The notes: generated by a model from the letters alone, not told the origin. A stretch of DNA of 40,426 bases from an uncultured Uliginosibacterium sp. (GCA_945957295.1 CAMFLH010000010.1:1-40426); one strand, 5' to 3'. Counted from the stretch's first letter, positions 26,345 through 35,395 are shown. Translations and numbers: made by a program.

Positions 26345-26359
26345 TTGAGGCGGCTGCGT

Positions 26360-26833
26360 TTAGCCCTTGAGGCATTCGCTCATGAACTTCTTGCGCTCAT
26401 CGCCCTTCTTGCCGCTCGCCTTTTCATTGCAGACCTTCATCTTGTCCTGTTGCGAGCTAGCAGGCTTGGTCTCGGCTTTGATGTCGGCCGTGGGCGCATC
26501 AGCTGCCGCGGGTTTTGCGCTGAGGCATTCGCTCATGAACTTCTTGCGCTCATCACCCTTCTTGCCTGTCGCCTTCTCATTGCAGGCCTTCATCTTGTCC
26601 TGTTGCGCAGTCGGCGCTTTCGCGTCGGCTTCGGCCGCTGCGGCCGGCTTTGCGCTGAGGCAGTCACTCATGAACTTCTTGCGCTCGTCGCCCTTCATGC
26701 CGGCCGCCTTTTCGTTGCAGACCTTCATCTTTTCCTGCTGCGCAGTCGGCTTCTTGGCTTCGTCTGCGGCATGGGCGGGGAACAACGCGAACTGCGCGGC
26801 CAGTGCTGCAGCCAGGATCACGAGCTTCTTCAT
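26360..26833 (-). CDS. PsiF repeat protein with three repeats
   Basis: ATG 26833 is preceded by GGAGG. A signal peptide (1-22, cut after AHA) sends the protein to the periplasm. The mature part holds three near-identical repeats of about 29 residues, each with KMKxCNEKAxGxKGDERKKFMSxCL and two Cys. Linkers between them are Ala/Lys/Pro-rich. PsiF was named as a phosphate-starvation-inducible gene in E. coli; its function is unknown. Two repeats are usual as I recall, so the third looks like a local duplication. The paired Cys in each repeat suggest a disulfide-linked helical hairpin. It stands alone, ended by the 26315 terminator. Confidence 0.88.
   Translation of the reverse strand: MKKLVILAAALAAQFALFPAHAADEAKKPTAQQEKMKVCNEKAAGMKGDERKKFMSDCLSAKPAAAAEADAKAPTAQQDKMKACNEKATGKKGDERKKFMSECLSAKPAAADAPTADIKAETKPASSQQDKMKVCNEKASGKKGDERKKFMSECLKG
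26369..26743 (-). repeat. Three tandem PsiF repeats
   Basis: Near-identical coding units lie at 26657-26743, 26522-26608 and 26369-26455. Offsets between units are 135 and 153 bases, so the linkers differ in length while the units are conserved. This is an intragenic duplication. Confidence 0.85.
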
Positions 26834-26906
26834 GCAAGGCCTCCGGAGAGAGAATTTGGGCGAGATGTTGGCCGCGGATCACGCGGCCGCGGTGAAGACG
26901 GTCGGC

Positions 26907-27851
26907 TTACAGGTCTTCTTCGTCGAGATCCAGCGCCGAGCGTTGGCGATCAACGAATTCCTGCATCGAGTCTATGCCACGTAACTGAAGAATGGTATTT
27001 CGCACTGCCGCTTCCAGCAACACCGCAAGGTTGCGGCCGGCCGCGACGGGCAAGGTGACGCGCCGCGTCGGCACCCCCACGATGTCCTGCATGTCGTCTT
27101 CCAGCGGCAGGCGGGGCATCTGCGGGCTTTCGCCGCGGATCTGGCGGTGCAGATGCACGACCAGCTTGAGCTTCATCTTCCGACGGCAGGCCGTCTCGCC
27201 GAAGATCGTGCGGATATTGAGGATGCCGAGGCCGCGGACTTCGAGGAAGTCCTTCAACATCGGCGGACAGCGTCCCTCAAGCACGCCGGGCGCGATGCGC
27301 GAAACCTCGACCACGTCGTCTGCCACCAGGCCGTGACCGCGCGAGATCAGTTCCAGCGCAAGTTCGGATTTGCCGGCGCCCGAATCGCCAGTGATCAGCA
27401 CGCCGAGCCCGAGTACGTCCATGAACACGCCGTGCAGCGAAGTCTTTTCGGCGAGGTTGCGCGCGAGATAGGTGCGCAGCGAATCGATCACGCGGGCCGT
27501 TTCGGCAGAGGTCGTGAACATCGCGACGCGCGCGCTTTCGAATGCGCTCTGGATCAGCGGGGGCACTTCACAACCGTCCGCCACGATCATCGCCGGCGGA
27601 TGCGCCAACAGGATGCTTTCCAGCTGATGCTGAACCTTGTCACGCGCCTGACGGCGAATCCAGCCCAGTTCCGCTTCGCCCATCACCTGGATGCGGTTGG
27701 GGTGGATGATGTTGAGGTGGCCGACCAGTTCGGCCGGCCACACCTTCTCGTTCGGGACCTGTACCTCGACGTCCAGCGGACCCGCAAGATGGCTCAAGCC
27801 AAGCCGGTCGCGGTTGTCCTCGTAGATGCGGGCGACGCTAGTTCGCCGCAT
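26907..27851 (-). CDS. hprK: HPr kinase/phosphorylase
   Basis: The 314-residue protein has an N-terminal MurF-like domain and a C-terminal kinase domain with Walker A GDSGAGKS (155-162), H140 upstream and the signature RGLGILNIRTIFGETA. It phosphorylates and dephosphorylates Ser46 of HPr. In betaproteobacteria it belongs to the nitrogen-type PTS network rather than sugar uptake. Its start overlaps the ptsN stop by 14 bases, so the two are translationally coupled. The C-terminus is acidic (DLDEEDL). Confidence 0.96.
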   Translation of the reverse strand: MRRTSVARIYEDNRDRLGLSHLAGPLDVEVQVPNEKVWPAELVGHLNIIHPNRIQVMGEAELGWIRRQARDKVQHQLESILLAHPPAMIVADGCEVPPLIQSAFESARVAMFTTSAETARVIDSLRTYLARNLAEKTSLHGVFMDVLGLGVLITGDSGAGKSELALELISRGHGLVADDVVEVSRIAPGVLEGRCPPMLKDFLEVRGLGILNIRTIFGETACRRKMKLKLVVHLHRQIRGESPQMPRLPLEDDMQDIVGVPTRRVTLPVAAGRNLAVLLEAAVRNTILQLRGIDSMQEFVDRQRSALDLDEEDL

Positions 27852-28305
27852 TCGGGTTCCAGTTCACGAACAGGGTGTGTGCCTCGGATGCATCGCTGGC
27901 CAGTGTCAGGGCATCGCGGAAGCTGCGGTCGGAGAACATCTGCGCCAGTTCCGACAGCAGCCGCAGGTGATGTTCGGTGGCGCTTTCGGGCACCAGCAGC
28001 ACGAACATCAGGTTCACCGGCTTGCCGTCCGGCGCCTCGAAGGGCACCGGTTGGGCGAGGCGGATGAAGGCGCCGACGGCGTCGCGCAGGCCCTTGATGC
28101 GGCCGTGCGGGATCGCAATACCTTGACCGAGCCCGGTAGAGCCGAGCTTTTCGCGCGTGAATAGCGCGTCGTAGACGGCGCTGCGCGCGAGTCCCTGATG
28201 GTTTTCGAAGAGCAGGCCGGCCTGTTCGAAAACGCGCTTCTTGCTGCTCGCGTCAAGGTCGACGAGCACGTTGGACGGCGGCAGCAGCGGGGCGATGAGA
28301 TTCAT
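27838..28305 (-). CDS. ptsN: PTS IIA-like nitrogen regulatory protein PtsN
   Basis: The 155-residue EIIA-type protein has the phosphoacceptor H67 in GIAIPHGR and the downstream segments MFVLLVPESATEHHLRLLSELAQMF. It is part of the nitrogen PTS (PtsP-NPr-PtsN) and typically regulates potassium transport and sigma-54-linked functions through its phosphorylation state. It lies 117 bases beyond hpf, with a hairpin in the gap, and overlaps hprK. Confidence 0.95.
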   Translation of the reverse strand: MNLIAPLLPPSNVLVDLDASSKKRVFEQAGLLFENHQGLARSAVYDALFTREKLGSTGLGQGIAIPHGRIKGLRDAVGAFIRLAQPVPFEAPDGKPVNLMFVLLVPESATEHHLRLLSELAQMFSDRSFRDALTLASDASEAHTLFVNWNPNAAN

Positions 28306-28325
28306 GCTTGGGGTTCAGAAATGCA

Positions 28326-28347
28326 CTGCGCGCCCGAAGGCGCGCAG
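28326..28347 (-). other. Hairpin in the hpf-ptsN gap
   Basis: CTGCGCGC (28326-28333) and GCGCGCAG (28340-28347) form a perfect 8-bp stem with a 6-base loop. On the minus strand it is followed only by TGCATTTCTG, so it is at best a weak terminator; it may be an attenuator or an RNA stabilising/processing element. The gap is the only sizeable break in this operon. Confidence 0.45.
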
Positions 28348-28422
28348 ATCCGGGGTCAGCTCATGTTCGGCGCGGGGGCTTTCCGCAAGCTTACGCGCCG
28401 GGATTCACTAGAGCGACCGTGA

Positions 28423-28746
28423 TTACGATTCTGCAGATTGGCGCTTGTGCGCCTCGTGGCCGTGATCGTAGGACTTTTCCTTGTGCTTGAGAACCTGCCT
28501 GTCCAGTTTGTCCGTCATGGCGTCGATTGCGGCATACAGATCTTCATCGATGCTCTCGACGAAAATGTCCTTGCCGCGTACATGTACCGTCACTTCCGCC
28601 TTTTGCTTCAGCTTATCCACCGACAGGATCACGTTCACGCTGGTGACATGATCAAAGTGGCGAATCACGCGATCCAGTTTCGACGTTACGTAGTCGCGAA
28701 GGGCGGCGGTAACTTCGAGATGGTGTCCGGTGATGTTCAGGTTCAT
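28423..28746 (-). CDS. hpf: Ribosome hibernation-promoting factor, short form
   Basis: The 107-residue protein starts MNLNITGHHLEVTAAL and has the YfiA/HPF fold with KLDRVIRHFDHV and EDLYAAIDAMTDKLDRQV. It lacks the C-terminal dimerisation domain of long HPF, so it is the short type, which binds the 30S decoding area and helps 100S dimer formation together with RMF in gammaproteobacteria. It starts 11 bases after rpoN, the classical rpoN-hpf arrangement. Confidence 0.95.
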   Translation of the reverse strand: MNLNITGHHLEVTAALRDYVTSKLDRVIRHFDHVTSVNVILSVDKLKQKAEVTVHVRGKDIFVESIDEDLYAAIDAMTDKLDRQVLKHKEKSYDHGHEAHKRQSAES

Positions 28747-28757
28747 GATTTATCCTC

Positions 28758-30227
28758 TCAGATCATCTTGCGCTGGCTGACCGGCGGGATGTTGAGCGAC
28801 TCGCGATACTTTGCGATGGTGCGTCGCGCAACGACTATCCCCTGCTGGCCGAGAAGCTCGGCAATCCGCGCATCGGAAAGCGGTTTTTTGCGATCCTCTG
28901 CCGCGACCAGCTGGCGAATCAGCGCACGAATCGCCGTAGCTGAACACGCGCCGCCAGAATCCGTGGCGACGTGGCTGCCGAAAAAATACTTCAGTTCAAG
29001 GATACCTCTTGGCGTGGCCATGTACTTCTGTGTGGTCACCCGCGAGATCGTCGATTCATGCAGATCAAGCTGCTCTGCGATTTCGCGCAGTGTCAGCGGA
29101 CGCATCGCCACGTCCCCATAATCGAAGAACTGCCGCTGGCGGTCAACGATTGCCTGGGAGACCCGCAGGATCGTGTCGAACCGTTGCTGCACGTTCTTGA
29201 TCATCCAGCGCGCCTCCTGCAGTTGCCCGGCCAGCGATCCGGCCGAACCACGGTGCTGCTGCAGGATGCCGGCGTAGAGCTGGTTGATCCGCAGCTTGGG
29301 CATTGCGTCCGGATTCAGTGTCGCATTCCAGTGGCCGCGCACTTTGCGCACGATCACATCCGGGATCACATAACGCGTCTCGACTGCGGCAAAGCGCGCA
29401 CCAGGGCGTGGATCGAGGCTGCAGACGAGCTGATGCGCTTCGCGCAGGGTCTCGTCGCTGCAACCGAGATGCCGTTTCAGGCGCACGAAGTCTCGCGCGG
29501 CAAGCAACTCCAGATGCTGTTCGACGATCACCATCGCGGCGTCGCGCGCTGCGCTCTCGGGCAGCAAACGCAACTGCAGCTTCAGGCATTCACCCGGGCT
29601 GCGGGCGCCGATACCGGGTGGGTCGAGGTTTTGCAGATGCGCCAGTGCAATCTGCAGTTCGTCGACGTCGACTTCGAATTCGGCCGGCAGCAGTTCCAGC
29701 AGTTCTTCGAGCGGCTGCGTGAGGTAACCATCGTCGTCGAGCGCTTCGATCATGAAACGCAGCAGCGCGCGATCACGATCCGACAAGGGCATCAGGGAAA
29801 CTTGCGCGTCCAGATGATCGCGCAGGCTCGTTTGAGCGGCGCGGAACTCCTGGAAGTCCGTCTCGTCGTCATCGTCGCGATTACCGCTGCCACCGCCTTC
29901 GCCGGACCACTCGGTGGGGCCGTCGTCGTAGCTGCCGGCATCGTCGAAGCTCGGCTCGCTGGGTTCGGGCGAGGTCTCGGCTGCTTCGGCGGCGACTTCG
30001 TTGGCGTTGTCGGTGCGTTCGTCGCCGCTCGGGGCGGTGGCGGACTGGCCCCAGGATTCCGGGTCCGATTCGGCGTCTTCCCGCTCGAGCAAGGGATTCT
30101 CGAGCAGCATGCGCTCGATTTCGCTGTTGAGCTCCAGTGTCGATAGCTGCAGCAGCTTGATCGACTGTTGCAGTTGCGGCGTCAGCGCGAGCTGCTGGGA
30201 GATGCGGAGCTGGAGCGAGGGCTTCAT
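28758..30227 (-). CDS. rpoN: RNA polymerase sigma-54 factor RpoN
   Basis: The 489-residue protein has region I (MKPSLQLRISQQLALTPQL, then QQSIKLLQLSTLEL, the activator-responsive Gln-rich region), an acidic region II (about 55-130), a core-binding region and the DNA-binding C-terminus. The RpoN box ARRTIAKYRE lies at 467-476, and the HTH for the -12 element is before it. It directs transcription from -24/-12 promoters with enhancer-binding activators. A candidate target is the promoter at 14537. Confidence 0.97.
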   Translation of the reverse strand: MKPSLQLRISQQLALTPQLQQSIKLLQLSTLELNSEIERMLLENPLLEREDAESDPESWGQSATAPSGDERTDNANEVAAEAAETSPEPSEPSFDDAGSYDDGPTEWSGEGGGSGNRDDDDETDFQEFRAAQTSLRDHLDAQVSLMPLSDRDRALLRFMIEALDDDGYLTQPLEELLELLPAEFEVDVDELQIALAHLQNLDPPGIGARSPGECLKLQLRLLPESAARDAAMVIVEQHLELLAARDFVRLKRHLGCSDETLREAHQLVCSLDPRPGARFAAVETRYVIPDVIVRKVRGHWNATLNPDAMPKLRINQLYAGILQQHRGSAGSLAGQLQEARWMIKNVQQRFDTILRVSQAIVDRQRQFFDYGDVAMRPLTLREIAEQLDLHESTISRVTTQKYMATPRGILELKYFFGSHVATDSGGACSATAIRALIRQLVAAEDRKKPLSDARIAELLGQQGIVVARRTIAKYRESLNIPPVSQRKMI

Positions 30228-30243
30228 CGTGGGGGTTGCGCGA

Positions 30244-30966
30244 TCAGAGTCGGAAATGTTCGCCGAGGTAGACCTCGCGAACCTTGTCGTTCTGGACGAT
30301 TTCGTCAGGGCGGCCGCTGGCGAGCACCACCCCTTCGGTGATGATGTAGGCGCGATCGCAGATACCCAGCGTCTCGCGCACGTTGTGGTCGGTGATCAGC
30401 ACACCGATGTTGCGATCCTTCAGGAAGCGGATGATCTTCTGGATGTCGATCACGGCGATCGGGTCGACGCCGGCAAAGGGCTCGTCGAGCAGGATCACCT
30501 GCGGGTTGGTGGCCAGCGCGCGTGCGATCTCAACGCGGCGGCGCTCGCCCCCCGACAGCGACATCGCGGTGGCGTCGCGCAGGTGCGTGATGCCCAGTTC
30601 GCCCAGCAGCTGGTCGAGCCGTGCCGTGAGCTGATTCTTTGGCAGCTTCTGCAGTTCGAGCACCGCGAGGATGTTCTCGGCGACCGTCAATTTGCGGAAT
30701 ACCGAGTTTTCCTGCGGCAGGTAGGACAAGCCCAGATGTGCCCGCTTGTGGATCGGCAGGTGGGTGATCTCCTTGTCGTCAAGGATGATCTTGCCGCCAT
30801 CGGCGCGGACCAGGCCGACGATCATGTAGAAGCAGGTCGTCTTGCCGGCACCGTTGGGGCCAAGCAGGCCGACGACCTCACCGCTGCCGACTTCGAAGCC
30901 AACATCGCGCACGACGGTGCGCGCCTTGTAGCGCTTGGATAGACCGCCTACCTTAAGCAGACTCAT
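30244..30966 (-). CDS. lptB: LPS export ATP-binding protein LptB
   Basis: The 240-residue ABC ATPase has Walker A GPNGAGKT (36-43), the [15 protein letters not shown] signature and Walker [14 protein letters not shown], plus the H-loop TDHNVRE. It is the ATPase of the LptBFGC complex that extracts LPS from the inner membrane. Its ATG overlaps the recX stop by 14 bases, and it is 16 bases upstream of rpoN. The usual partners lptC and lptA are not upstream here. Confidence 0.96.
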   Translation of the reverse strand: MSLLKVGGLSKRYKARTVVRDVGFEVGSGEVVGLLGPNGAGKTTCFYMIVGLVRADGGKIILDDKEITHLPIHKRAHLGLSYLPQENSVFRKLTVAENILAVLELQKLPKNQLTARLDQLLGELGITHLRDATAMSLSGGERRRVEIARALATNPQVILLDEPFAGVDPIAVIDIQKIIRFLKDRNIGVLITDHNVRETLGICDRAYIITEGVVLASGRPDEIVQNDKVREVYLGEHFRL

Positions 30967-31402
30967 CGAACGGCTCTTTCAACACTTTTCTCACGACCTC
31001 CGCGGAAAATCCGCGGGCGGTCAGAAAGCGCGCCTGGCGCGCCCATTCCTTTGCATCGCCCGGCACATTGTCAAACTTGCGTGCCCATATGGCTCGGGCG
31101 CGTTCCAGCTCTGTTTCGCCCAACTCGCTCGCTAGCGCGTCGCTGATCGTGTCCTGATCCACGCCGCGCTGTGCGAGCTCGTGCTGGATGCGTCGCTGGC
31201 CCAGCCTGCCGGCGCGGCTGCGCACATAACTTTCGGCGAAGCGGGCGTCGGACAGCAGGCCCAGCTCGCTCATCCGTTCGAGCACCGCTTCGACCGCCTC
31301 CGGCTCGCCATGCGCGGCGAGCTTGCGCGCCAGTTCGGCCCGGCTGTGCTCGCGCTGCGCCAGCGTGCGCAGCGCGCGGGCTTTCAGCTCGTCGCTGCTC
31401 AT
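30953..31402 (-). CDS. recX: Recombination regulator RecX
   Basis: The 149-residue helical protein has the RecX three-helix repeats: [23 protein letters not shown], then [32 protein letters not shown]. It binds and inhibits RecA filaments. It starts 20 bases after recA, the normal arrangement, and its 3' end overlaps the lptB start. The C-terminal segment ([15 protein letters not shown]) is the third repeat. Confidence 0.94.
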   Translation of the reverse strand: MSSDELKARALRTLAQREHSRAELARKLAAHGEPEAVEAVLERMSELGLLSDARFAESYVRSRAGRLGQRRIQHELAQRGVDQDTISDALASELGETELERARAIWARKFDNVPGDAKEWARQARFLTARGFSAEVVRKVLKEPFDESA

Positions 31403-31422
31403 CGCCTGCTTTCGTGGCCCGC

Positions 31423-32445
31423 TCAGGCCGCGGCAGCTTCCCCAGCCGGCAACTCCGGCAGGCCCAGCTGAACACGGATCTTGTTTTCGATCTCTCGCGC
31501 AATCTCAGGATGCGAGCGCAGGAACTCGCGCGCATTGTCCTTGCCTTGGCCGATCTTCTCGCCGTTATAGGCGTACCAAGCGCCGCTCTTGTCGACGAAG
31601 CGTTGCTCGACACCCATGTCGATGATCTCGCCTTCACGCGAGATGCCTTCGCCGTAGAGGATGTCGAAGTGCGCTTCCTTGAACGGCGGCGAGACCTTGT
31701 TCTTGACGACCTTGACCTTGGTCTCCGAGCCGATCACCTCGTCGCCCTTCTTGATCGTGCCGGTACGGCGGATGTCCAGACGCACTGAGGCGTAGAACTT
31801 CAGCGCGTTACCGCCGGTTGTGGTTTCCGGGTTGCCGAACATCACGCCGATCTTCATGCGGATCTGGTTGATGAAGATGACCATCGTGTTGGTGCGCTTG
31901 ATGTTGCCGGTCAGCTTGCGCAGTGCCTGCGACATCAGGCGGGCCTGCAGGCCGGGCAGCTGGTCGCCCATTTCGCCCTCGATTTCGGCCTTCGGCGTCA
32001 GCGCAGCGACCGAGTCGATGACCAGGATGTCGACACCACCCGAGCGGACCAGCATGTCAGCGATTTCGAGCGCCTGCTCGCCAGTATCCGGCTGCGAGAT
32101 CAGCAGGTCGCCAACATTCACGCCAAGCTTCTGCGCGTAGGACACGTCGAGCGCGTGCTCGGCGTCGATGAAGGCCGCCACGCCGCCCATCTTCTGCATT
32201 TCGGCAATCGCCTGCAGCGTCAGCGTGGTCTTGCCGGAGGATTCCGGGCCGTAGATCTCGATCACGCGGCCGCGCGGTAGGCCGCCGATGCCCAATGCAA
32301 TGTCCAGCCCGAGGGAGCCAGTCGACACCGCCTGGATGTCCGACTCCACCTCGCCGTCGCCCATCCGCATGATGGAGCCCTTGCCGAACTGCTTCTCGAT
32401 CTGGGCCAGCGCGGCCTGAAGTGCTTTCGCCTTGTTGTCGTCCAT
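31423..32445 (-). CDS. recA: Recombinase A
   Basis: The 340-residue protein has Walker [10 protein letters not shown] (66-74), the MAW motif region and the DNA-binding loops ([23 protein letters not shown] and the [21 protein letters not shown] region). It catalyses strand exchange and LexA cleavage. ATG 32445 has GAGGAAA upstream. A CATAAT at 32472-32477 (minus strand) is a reasonable -10. No LexA box with the standard 8-base spacing is visible; a CTGT/ACAG pair at 32461-32483 has spacing 15. The C-terminus is Ala-rich and less acidic than in E. coli. Confidence 0.98.
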   Translation of the reverse strand: MDDNKAKALQAALAQIEKQFGKGSIMRMGDGEVESDIQAVSTGSLGLDIALGIGGLPRGRVIEIYGPESSGKTTLTLQAIAEMQKMGGVAAFIDAEHALDVSYAQKLGVNVGDLLISQPDTGEQALEIADMLVRSGGVDILVIDSVAALTPKAEIEGEMGDQLPGLQARLMSQALRKLTGNIKRTNTMVIFINQIRMKIGVMFGNPETTTGGNALKFYASVRLDIRRTGTIKKGDEVIGSETKVKVVKNKVSPPFKEAHFDILYGEGISREGEIIDMGVEQRFVDKSGAWYAYNGEKIGQGKDNAREFLRSHPEIAREIENKIRVQLGLPELPAGEAAAA

Positions 32446-32581
32446 GGGGTTTCCTCGATTCTGTGGAAACGATTATGGCACAGAGATTGCGTGCGCCTGA
32501 GTCGGGTGCGCGCGGTAAAACATGGCACACTTCCACCACTTCACACGGCGCGCGTTTCGCTCGCCCCGCGAGACCGATCCG

Positions 32582-33187
32582 ATGCCTGAACTGCCCGCCG
32601 AACTCCCGTTGTTTCCGCTGCATACCGTATTGGTTCCGGAAGCGCGCCTGCCGCTTAAAGTGTTTGAAGTGCGCTACATGGACATGGTCAAGGCCTGCAT
32701 TCGGGATGGCAGCAGCTTCGGCGTGTGCTTGATCGAAGAGGGTGAGGAAGTCGGTGCCCCGGCCACCCCAGCGCAAGTCGGCACGAGCGCGCGCATCGTC
32801 GAGTGGGATATGGATCAGCCCGGCATCCTGCAGATCGTGGTGACCGGTGAGCGTCGTTTCCGCATTGCCCATGCGGTCGCCCAGCCTGATGGTCTGCTGC
32901 GTGCAGTGGTCGAATGGATGCCGGAGCCTGCGGTGCAGGCGCCGCCGGAAACCCTCGCCGACACCCTGCCCTTGCTGCAGGCGGTCGTCGCAGATGCGGG
33001 TGACACCGCGATTCCGGCGCCGCACCGCTTCGACGACGCCGCTTGGGTCGGCTATCGCTATACCGAGATCCTGCCGATTCCTGTGAAGGCCAAACAGAAG
33101 TTGCTGGAACTCGAGGACCCGCTGATGCGGCTCACCATCATCCAACAGTTTCTTGTACAGCGCGGCTTGCTCAAGCAGGACGCCTGA
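32582..33187 (+). CDS. LON substrate-binding domain protein without protease
   Basis: I chose ATG 32582 (201 residues), where the family begins (MPELPAELPLFPLHTVLVPEARLPL). A longer frame from 32522 adds an unconserved leader. The protein is only the N-terminal LON domain: PLHTVLVPEARLPLKVFEVRYMDMV and GERRFRI are typical. It has no AAA+ or Ser-Lys protease part. Such stand-alone proteins are common in proteobacteria and poorly characterised. It is divergent from recA and convergent with mutY. Confidence 0.88.
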   Translation: MPELPAELPLFPLHTVLVPEARLPLKVFEVRYMDMVKACIRDGSSFGVCLIEEGEEVGAPATPAQVGTSARIVEWDMDQPGILQIVVTGERRFRIAHAVAQPDGLLRAVVEWMPEPAVQAPPETLADTLPLLQAVVADAGDTAIPAPHRFDDAAWVGYRYTEILPIPVKAKQKLLELEDPLMRLTIIQQFLVQRGLLKQDA

Positions 33188-33198
33188 GCGGCGCACTC

Positions 33199-34224
33199 TC
33201 AGAGGCTGTCGAGCAGGCGCCGGACCGGCGTTGGCAGGCCAAGCGAATCCCATTCCTGCGACCCGGCCCAGCGCCAGGCCGGGTCGCGCACACCTTCGCC
33301 CACCACATCCAGCACTAACGCCTCAAGCGTCAGGCGGAAGTGGGTGAAGGCGTGCCGCAGTGGCGGCAGGGCTTTGGCCACGCCGACCACACGTAGCCCG
33401 AGTGTCAGCGCATGGGCTTCGGCATCGAGTTCGTCCGGGATTTCGGGCAGTGCATAAAGGCCGCCCCAGATGCCGTGCGCCGGCCGCTTCTGCAGCAGTA
33501 CCGCACCGCCGTTGCAGGCAATCAGCACCCGGCTTTGCCGCTCGGGCACCACGCGCGTCGGGCGGGGTGTCGGGAGTTCCGCTTGGCGGCCCTGTTGACG
33601 TGCCACGCAGCTGTTCGTAACCGGGCATTCGGCGCAGCGAGGGCGGCTGCGCGTGCACACCGTGGCGCCAAGATCCATCAGCGACTGGGTGTAGGTATCC
33701 ACGCCCTGCGCGGGCAACAGCGATTCGGCGAGCGCCCACATCGATTGTTCGACCGCGCGTACGCCGGGAAAGCCTTCGATGCCGAAGTGCCGCGCGAGCA
33801 CCCGCTTTACATTGCCATCGAGAATCGCGGCTCGTTCGCCAAAGCAGAATGCTGCAATGGCTGCTGCGGTTGAGCGGCCGATTCCGGGTAGCTCCGCGAT
33901 CTCAGTGGCTGTAGCGGGGAAACGGCCGCCATGCAAGCACACGACCTGCTGCGCGGCGGCGTGCAGGTTGCGTGCCCTCGCGTAGTAGCCGAGTCCGCTC
34001 CAGAGCGCCAATACGTCGTCGACCGGCGCGGCCGCGAGCGAGGCCAGATCGGGAAAGCGAGCGAGGAAACGCTGGTAGTACGGGATTACCGTATCCACCT
34101 GCGTCTGCTGCAACATGATCTCGGATAGCCACACACGGTAGGCGTCGCGACTTGCCTGCCAGGGTAGATCGTGACGGCCATGCTGTTGCTGCCATGTGAT
34201 CAGGGCTTCGGCGAACGCGCTCAT
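33199..34224 (-). CDS. mutY: A/G-specific adenine glycosylase MutY
   Basis: ATG 34224 gives 341 residues. Catalytic E35 is in SEIMLQQTQ, the helix-hairpin-helix is LPGIGRSTAAAI (112-123), and D136 is in ILDGNVKRVL. The 4Fe-4S cluster Cys are C190, C197, C200 and C206 (spacing 6-2-5). The C-terminal NUDIX-like domain follows (GGAVLLQKRPAHGIWGGLYALPE). It removes A mispaired with 8-oxoguanine. The start overlaps the stop of the upstream VanZ-family gene (ATGA at 34221-34224), so they are co-translated. Confidence 0.96.
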   Translation of the reverse strand: MSAFAEALITWQQQHGRHDLPWQASRDAYRVWLSEIMLQQTQVDTVIPYYQRFLARFPDLASLAAAPVDDVLALWSGLGYYARARNLHAAAQQVVCLHGGRFPATATEIAELPGIGRSTAAAIAAFCFGERAAILDGNVKRVLARHFGIEGFPGVRAVEQSMWALAESLLPAQGVDTYTQSLMDLGATVCTRSRPRCAECPVTNSCVARQQGRQAELPTPRPTRVVPERQSRVLIACNGGAVLLQKRPAHGIWGGLYALPEIPDELDAEAHALTLGLRVVGVAKALPPLRHAFTHFRLTLEALVLDVVGEGVRDPAWRWAGSQEWDSLGLPTPVRRLLDSL

Positions 34225-35345
34225 TGCACCTTCTCCGCGCGCCGCGTGCCGAAGCTCAGCCACAGCAGCGCAAAGAAGGGCCAGAAGCTGCCGACCAGCT
34301 CGGTCAGGCCGTGGAAATTCAGCACATGGCCTTGCTGGCGGATGCGGGTCATGGCATCCCAGTAGGGGTTGTCGGGGGCGAGGTTGACCAGCGCGGTTGC
34401 GGTCATCAGTGCGAGGCCGATTAAGGTGTGGCGAGTATGCACGCTGGCCCGCCAGAACAATGCCAGCAGGGCGATACCGATCGCGAGCCCGCGTAGCCCG
34501 CCCGGTGTGGCCCAGTGCCAGGGTTGCGCGGGCACCAGGAACAGCGAGCTGGCCAGCGTCTTCACCCCAATGCCGGCCAGCAGCACGGTGGTGGCCAGCA
34601 GCAGCGAGGGTGAGCGCATCGCGTGCCGCGCCAGCAAGCCGATCGCCACCGTATTCGCTGCGGTGAGCGCAAGCTCTACGCGCAGGAAACCGTGGCCGGT
34701 CAGCGCGTAGCTGGGGGTCAGGTCGATCAGGTTGCGCAGGTCACCGTTAGCGAACAGGTAGCTGCTCGGATTTAGCAGCGACACCCACCACAGGCCGACC
34801 ACCAGCAGGCCGAAGCCGCCGGTGCGGCCCGGCAGGATACGGCGTTCGCGCCAGTGTGCCAGCGCACCGTTGTCATCGAAGATGCGCCCGAAACGCAGCG
34901 CCAGAATCGCCCCAAGCAGGCCGCCGATGCTGTTAGCGAGAAGGTCGAGATTGCTTGCGACGCGGGTTGGCAGATAGTTCTGGATCGTCTCGATCGAGAG
35001 GCTCAGCAGCGTTGCCGCGATCCACACGACCAGCACCCGGCGACCCGGAGGCATGCCACGCGACAACACGGTGCCCCACGCGAAGCCGATCGGTGCAAAG
35101 CCAAGCACGTTCAGGCCGATGTCGAGCCCGGTGAAGTAGCGGGGCCACGGGGCGGCGAGAAAGTCGAACGGCCCGACGCCGATCGAATGCCAGCCGGAGA
35201 ATGGATGCAGGCAGGCATACGTCGTCAGCAGCGTGACGGCGATGGCGAGATCGCGCGGAAGATGATTGCGTGGAGTGGATGGCAAACCGGTGTCCTGCGC
35301 CAATGCGGCGGCTCGTTCACAACGGTAGCACGGCTCGCCCGGCAC
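34221..35345 (-). CDS. VanZ-family multi-spanning membrane protein
   Basis: The product is about 374 residues from GTG 35345. A VanZ-like core (GLDIGLNVLGFAPIGFAWG, LSIETIQNYLPTRVASNLDLLANSIGGLLGA) occupies the N-terminal third, followed by several further membrane helices, so it is more than twice the length of VanZ. The function is unknown; VanZ itself gives low teicoplanin resistance. The start is uncertain. The frame lacks an early ATG, GTG 35345 directly follows a terminator, and in-frame TTG at 35285 is a plausible alternative. It is translationally coupled to mutY, which is unusual. Confidence 0.8.
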   Translation of the reverse strand: MPGEPCYRCERAAALAQDTGLPSTPRNHLPRDLAIAVTLLTTYACLHPFSGWHSIGVGPFDFLAAPWPRYFTGLDIGLNVLGFAPIGFAWGTVLSRGMPPGRRVLVVWIAATLLSLSIETIQNYLPTRVASNLDLLANSIGGLLGAILALRFGRIFDDNGALAHWRERRILPGRTGGFGLLVVGLWWVSLLNPSSYLFANGDLRNLIDLTPSYALTGHGFLRVELALTAANTVAIGLLARHAMRSPSLLLATTVLLAGIGVKTLASSLFLVPAQPWHWATPGGLRGLAIGIALLALFWRASVHTRHTLIGLALMTATALVNLAPDNPYWDAMTRIRQQGHVLNFHGLTELVGSFWPFFALLWLSFGTRRAEKVQ

Positions 35346-35348
35346 CCC

Positions 35349-35395
35349 AAAAATGCAACAAGGGGCCGCTCCCCGGGCGGGAGACGACCCCTTGT
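35349..35395 (-). terminator. Intrinsic terminator after the symporter gene
   Basis: The outer stem ACAAGGGG (35358-35365) / CCCCTTGT (35388-35395) encloses an inner stem CTCCC (35369-35373) / GGGAG (35379-35383). On the minus strand it is followed by a TTTTT run at 35349-35353. It ends the gene whose stop is at 35414. Confidence 0.75.

Noticed and set aside
32461-32483. LexA box before recA
   Set aside because: CTGT and ACAG are present but 15 bases apart instead of 8. SOS control cannot be claimed from this sequence.
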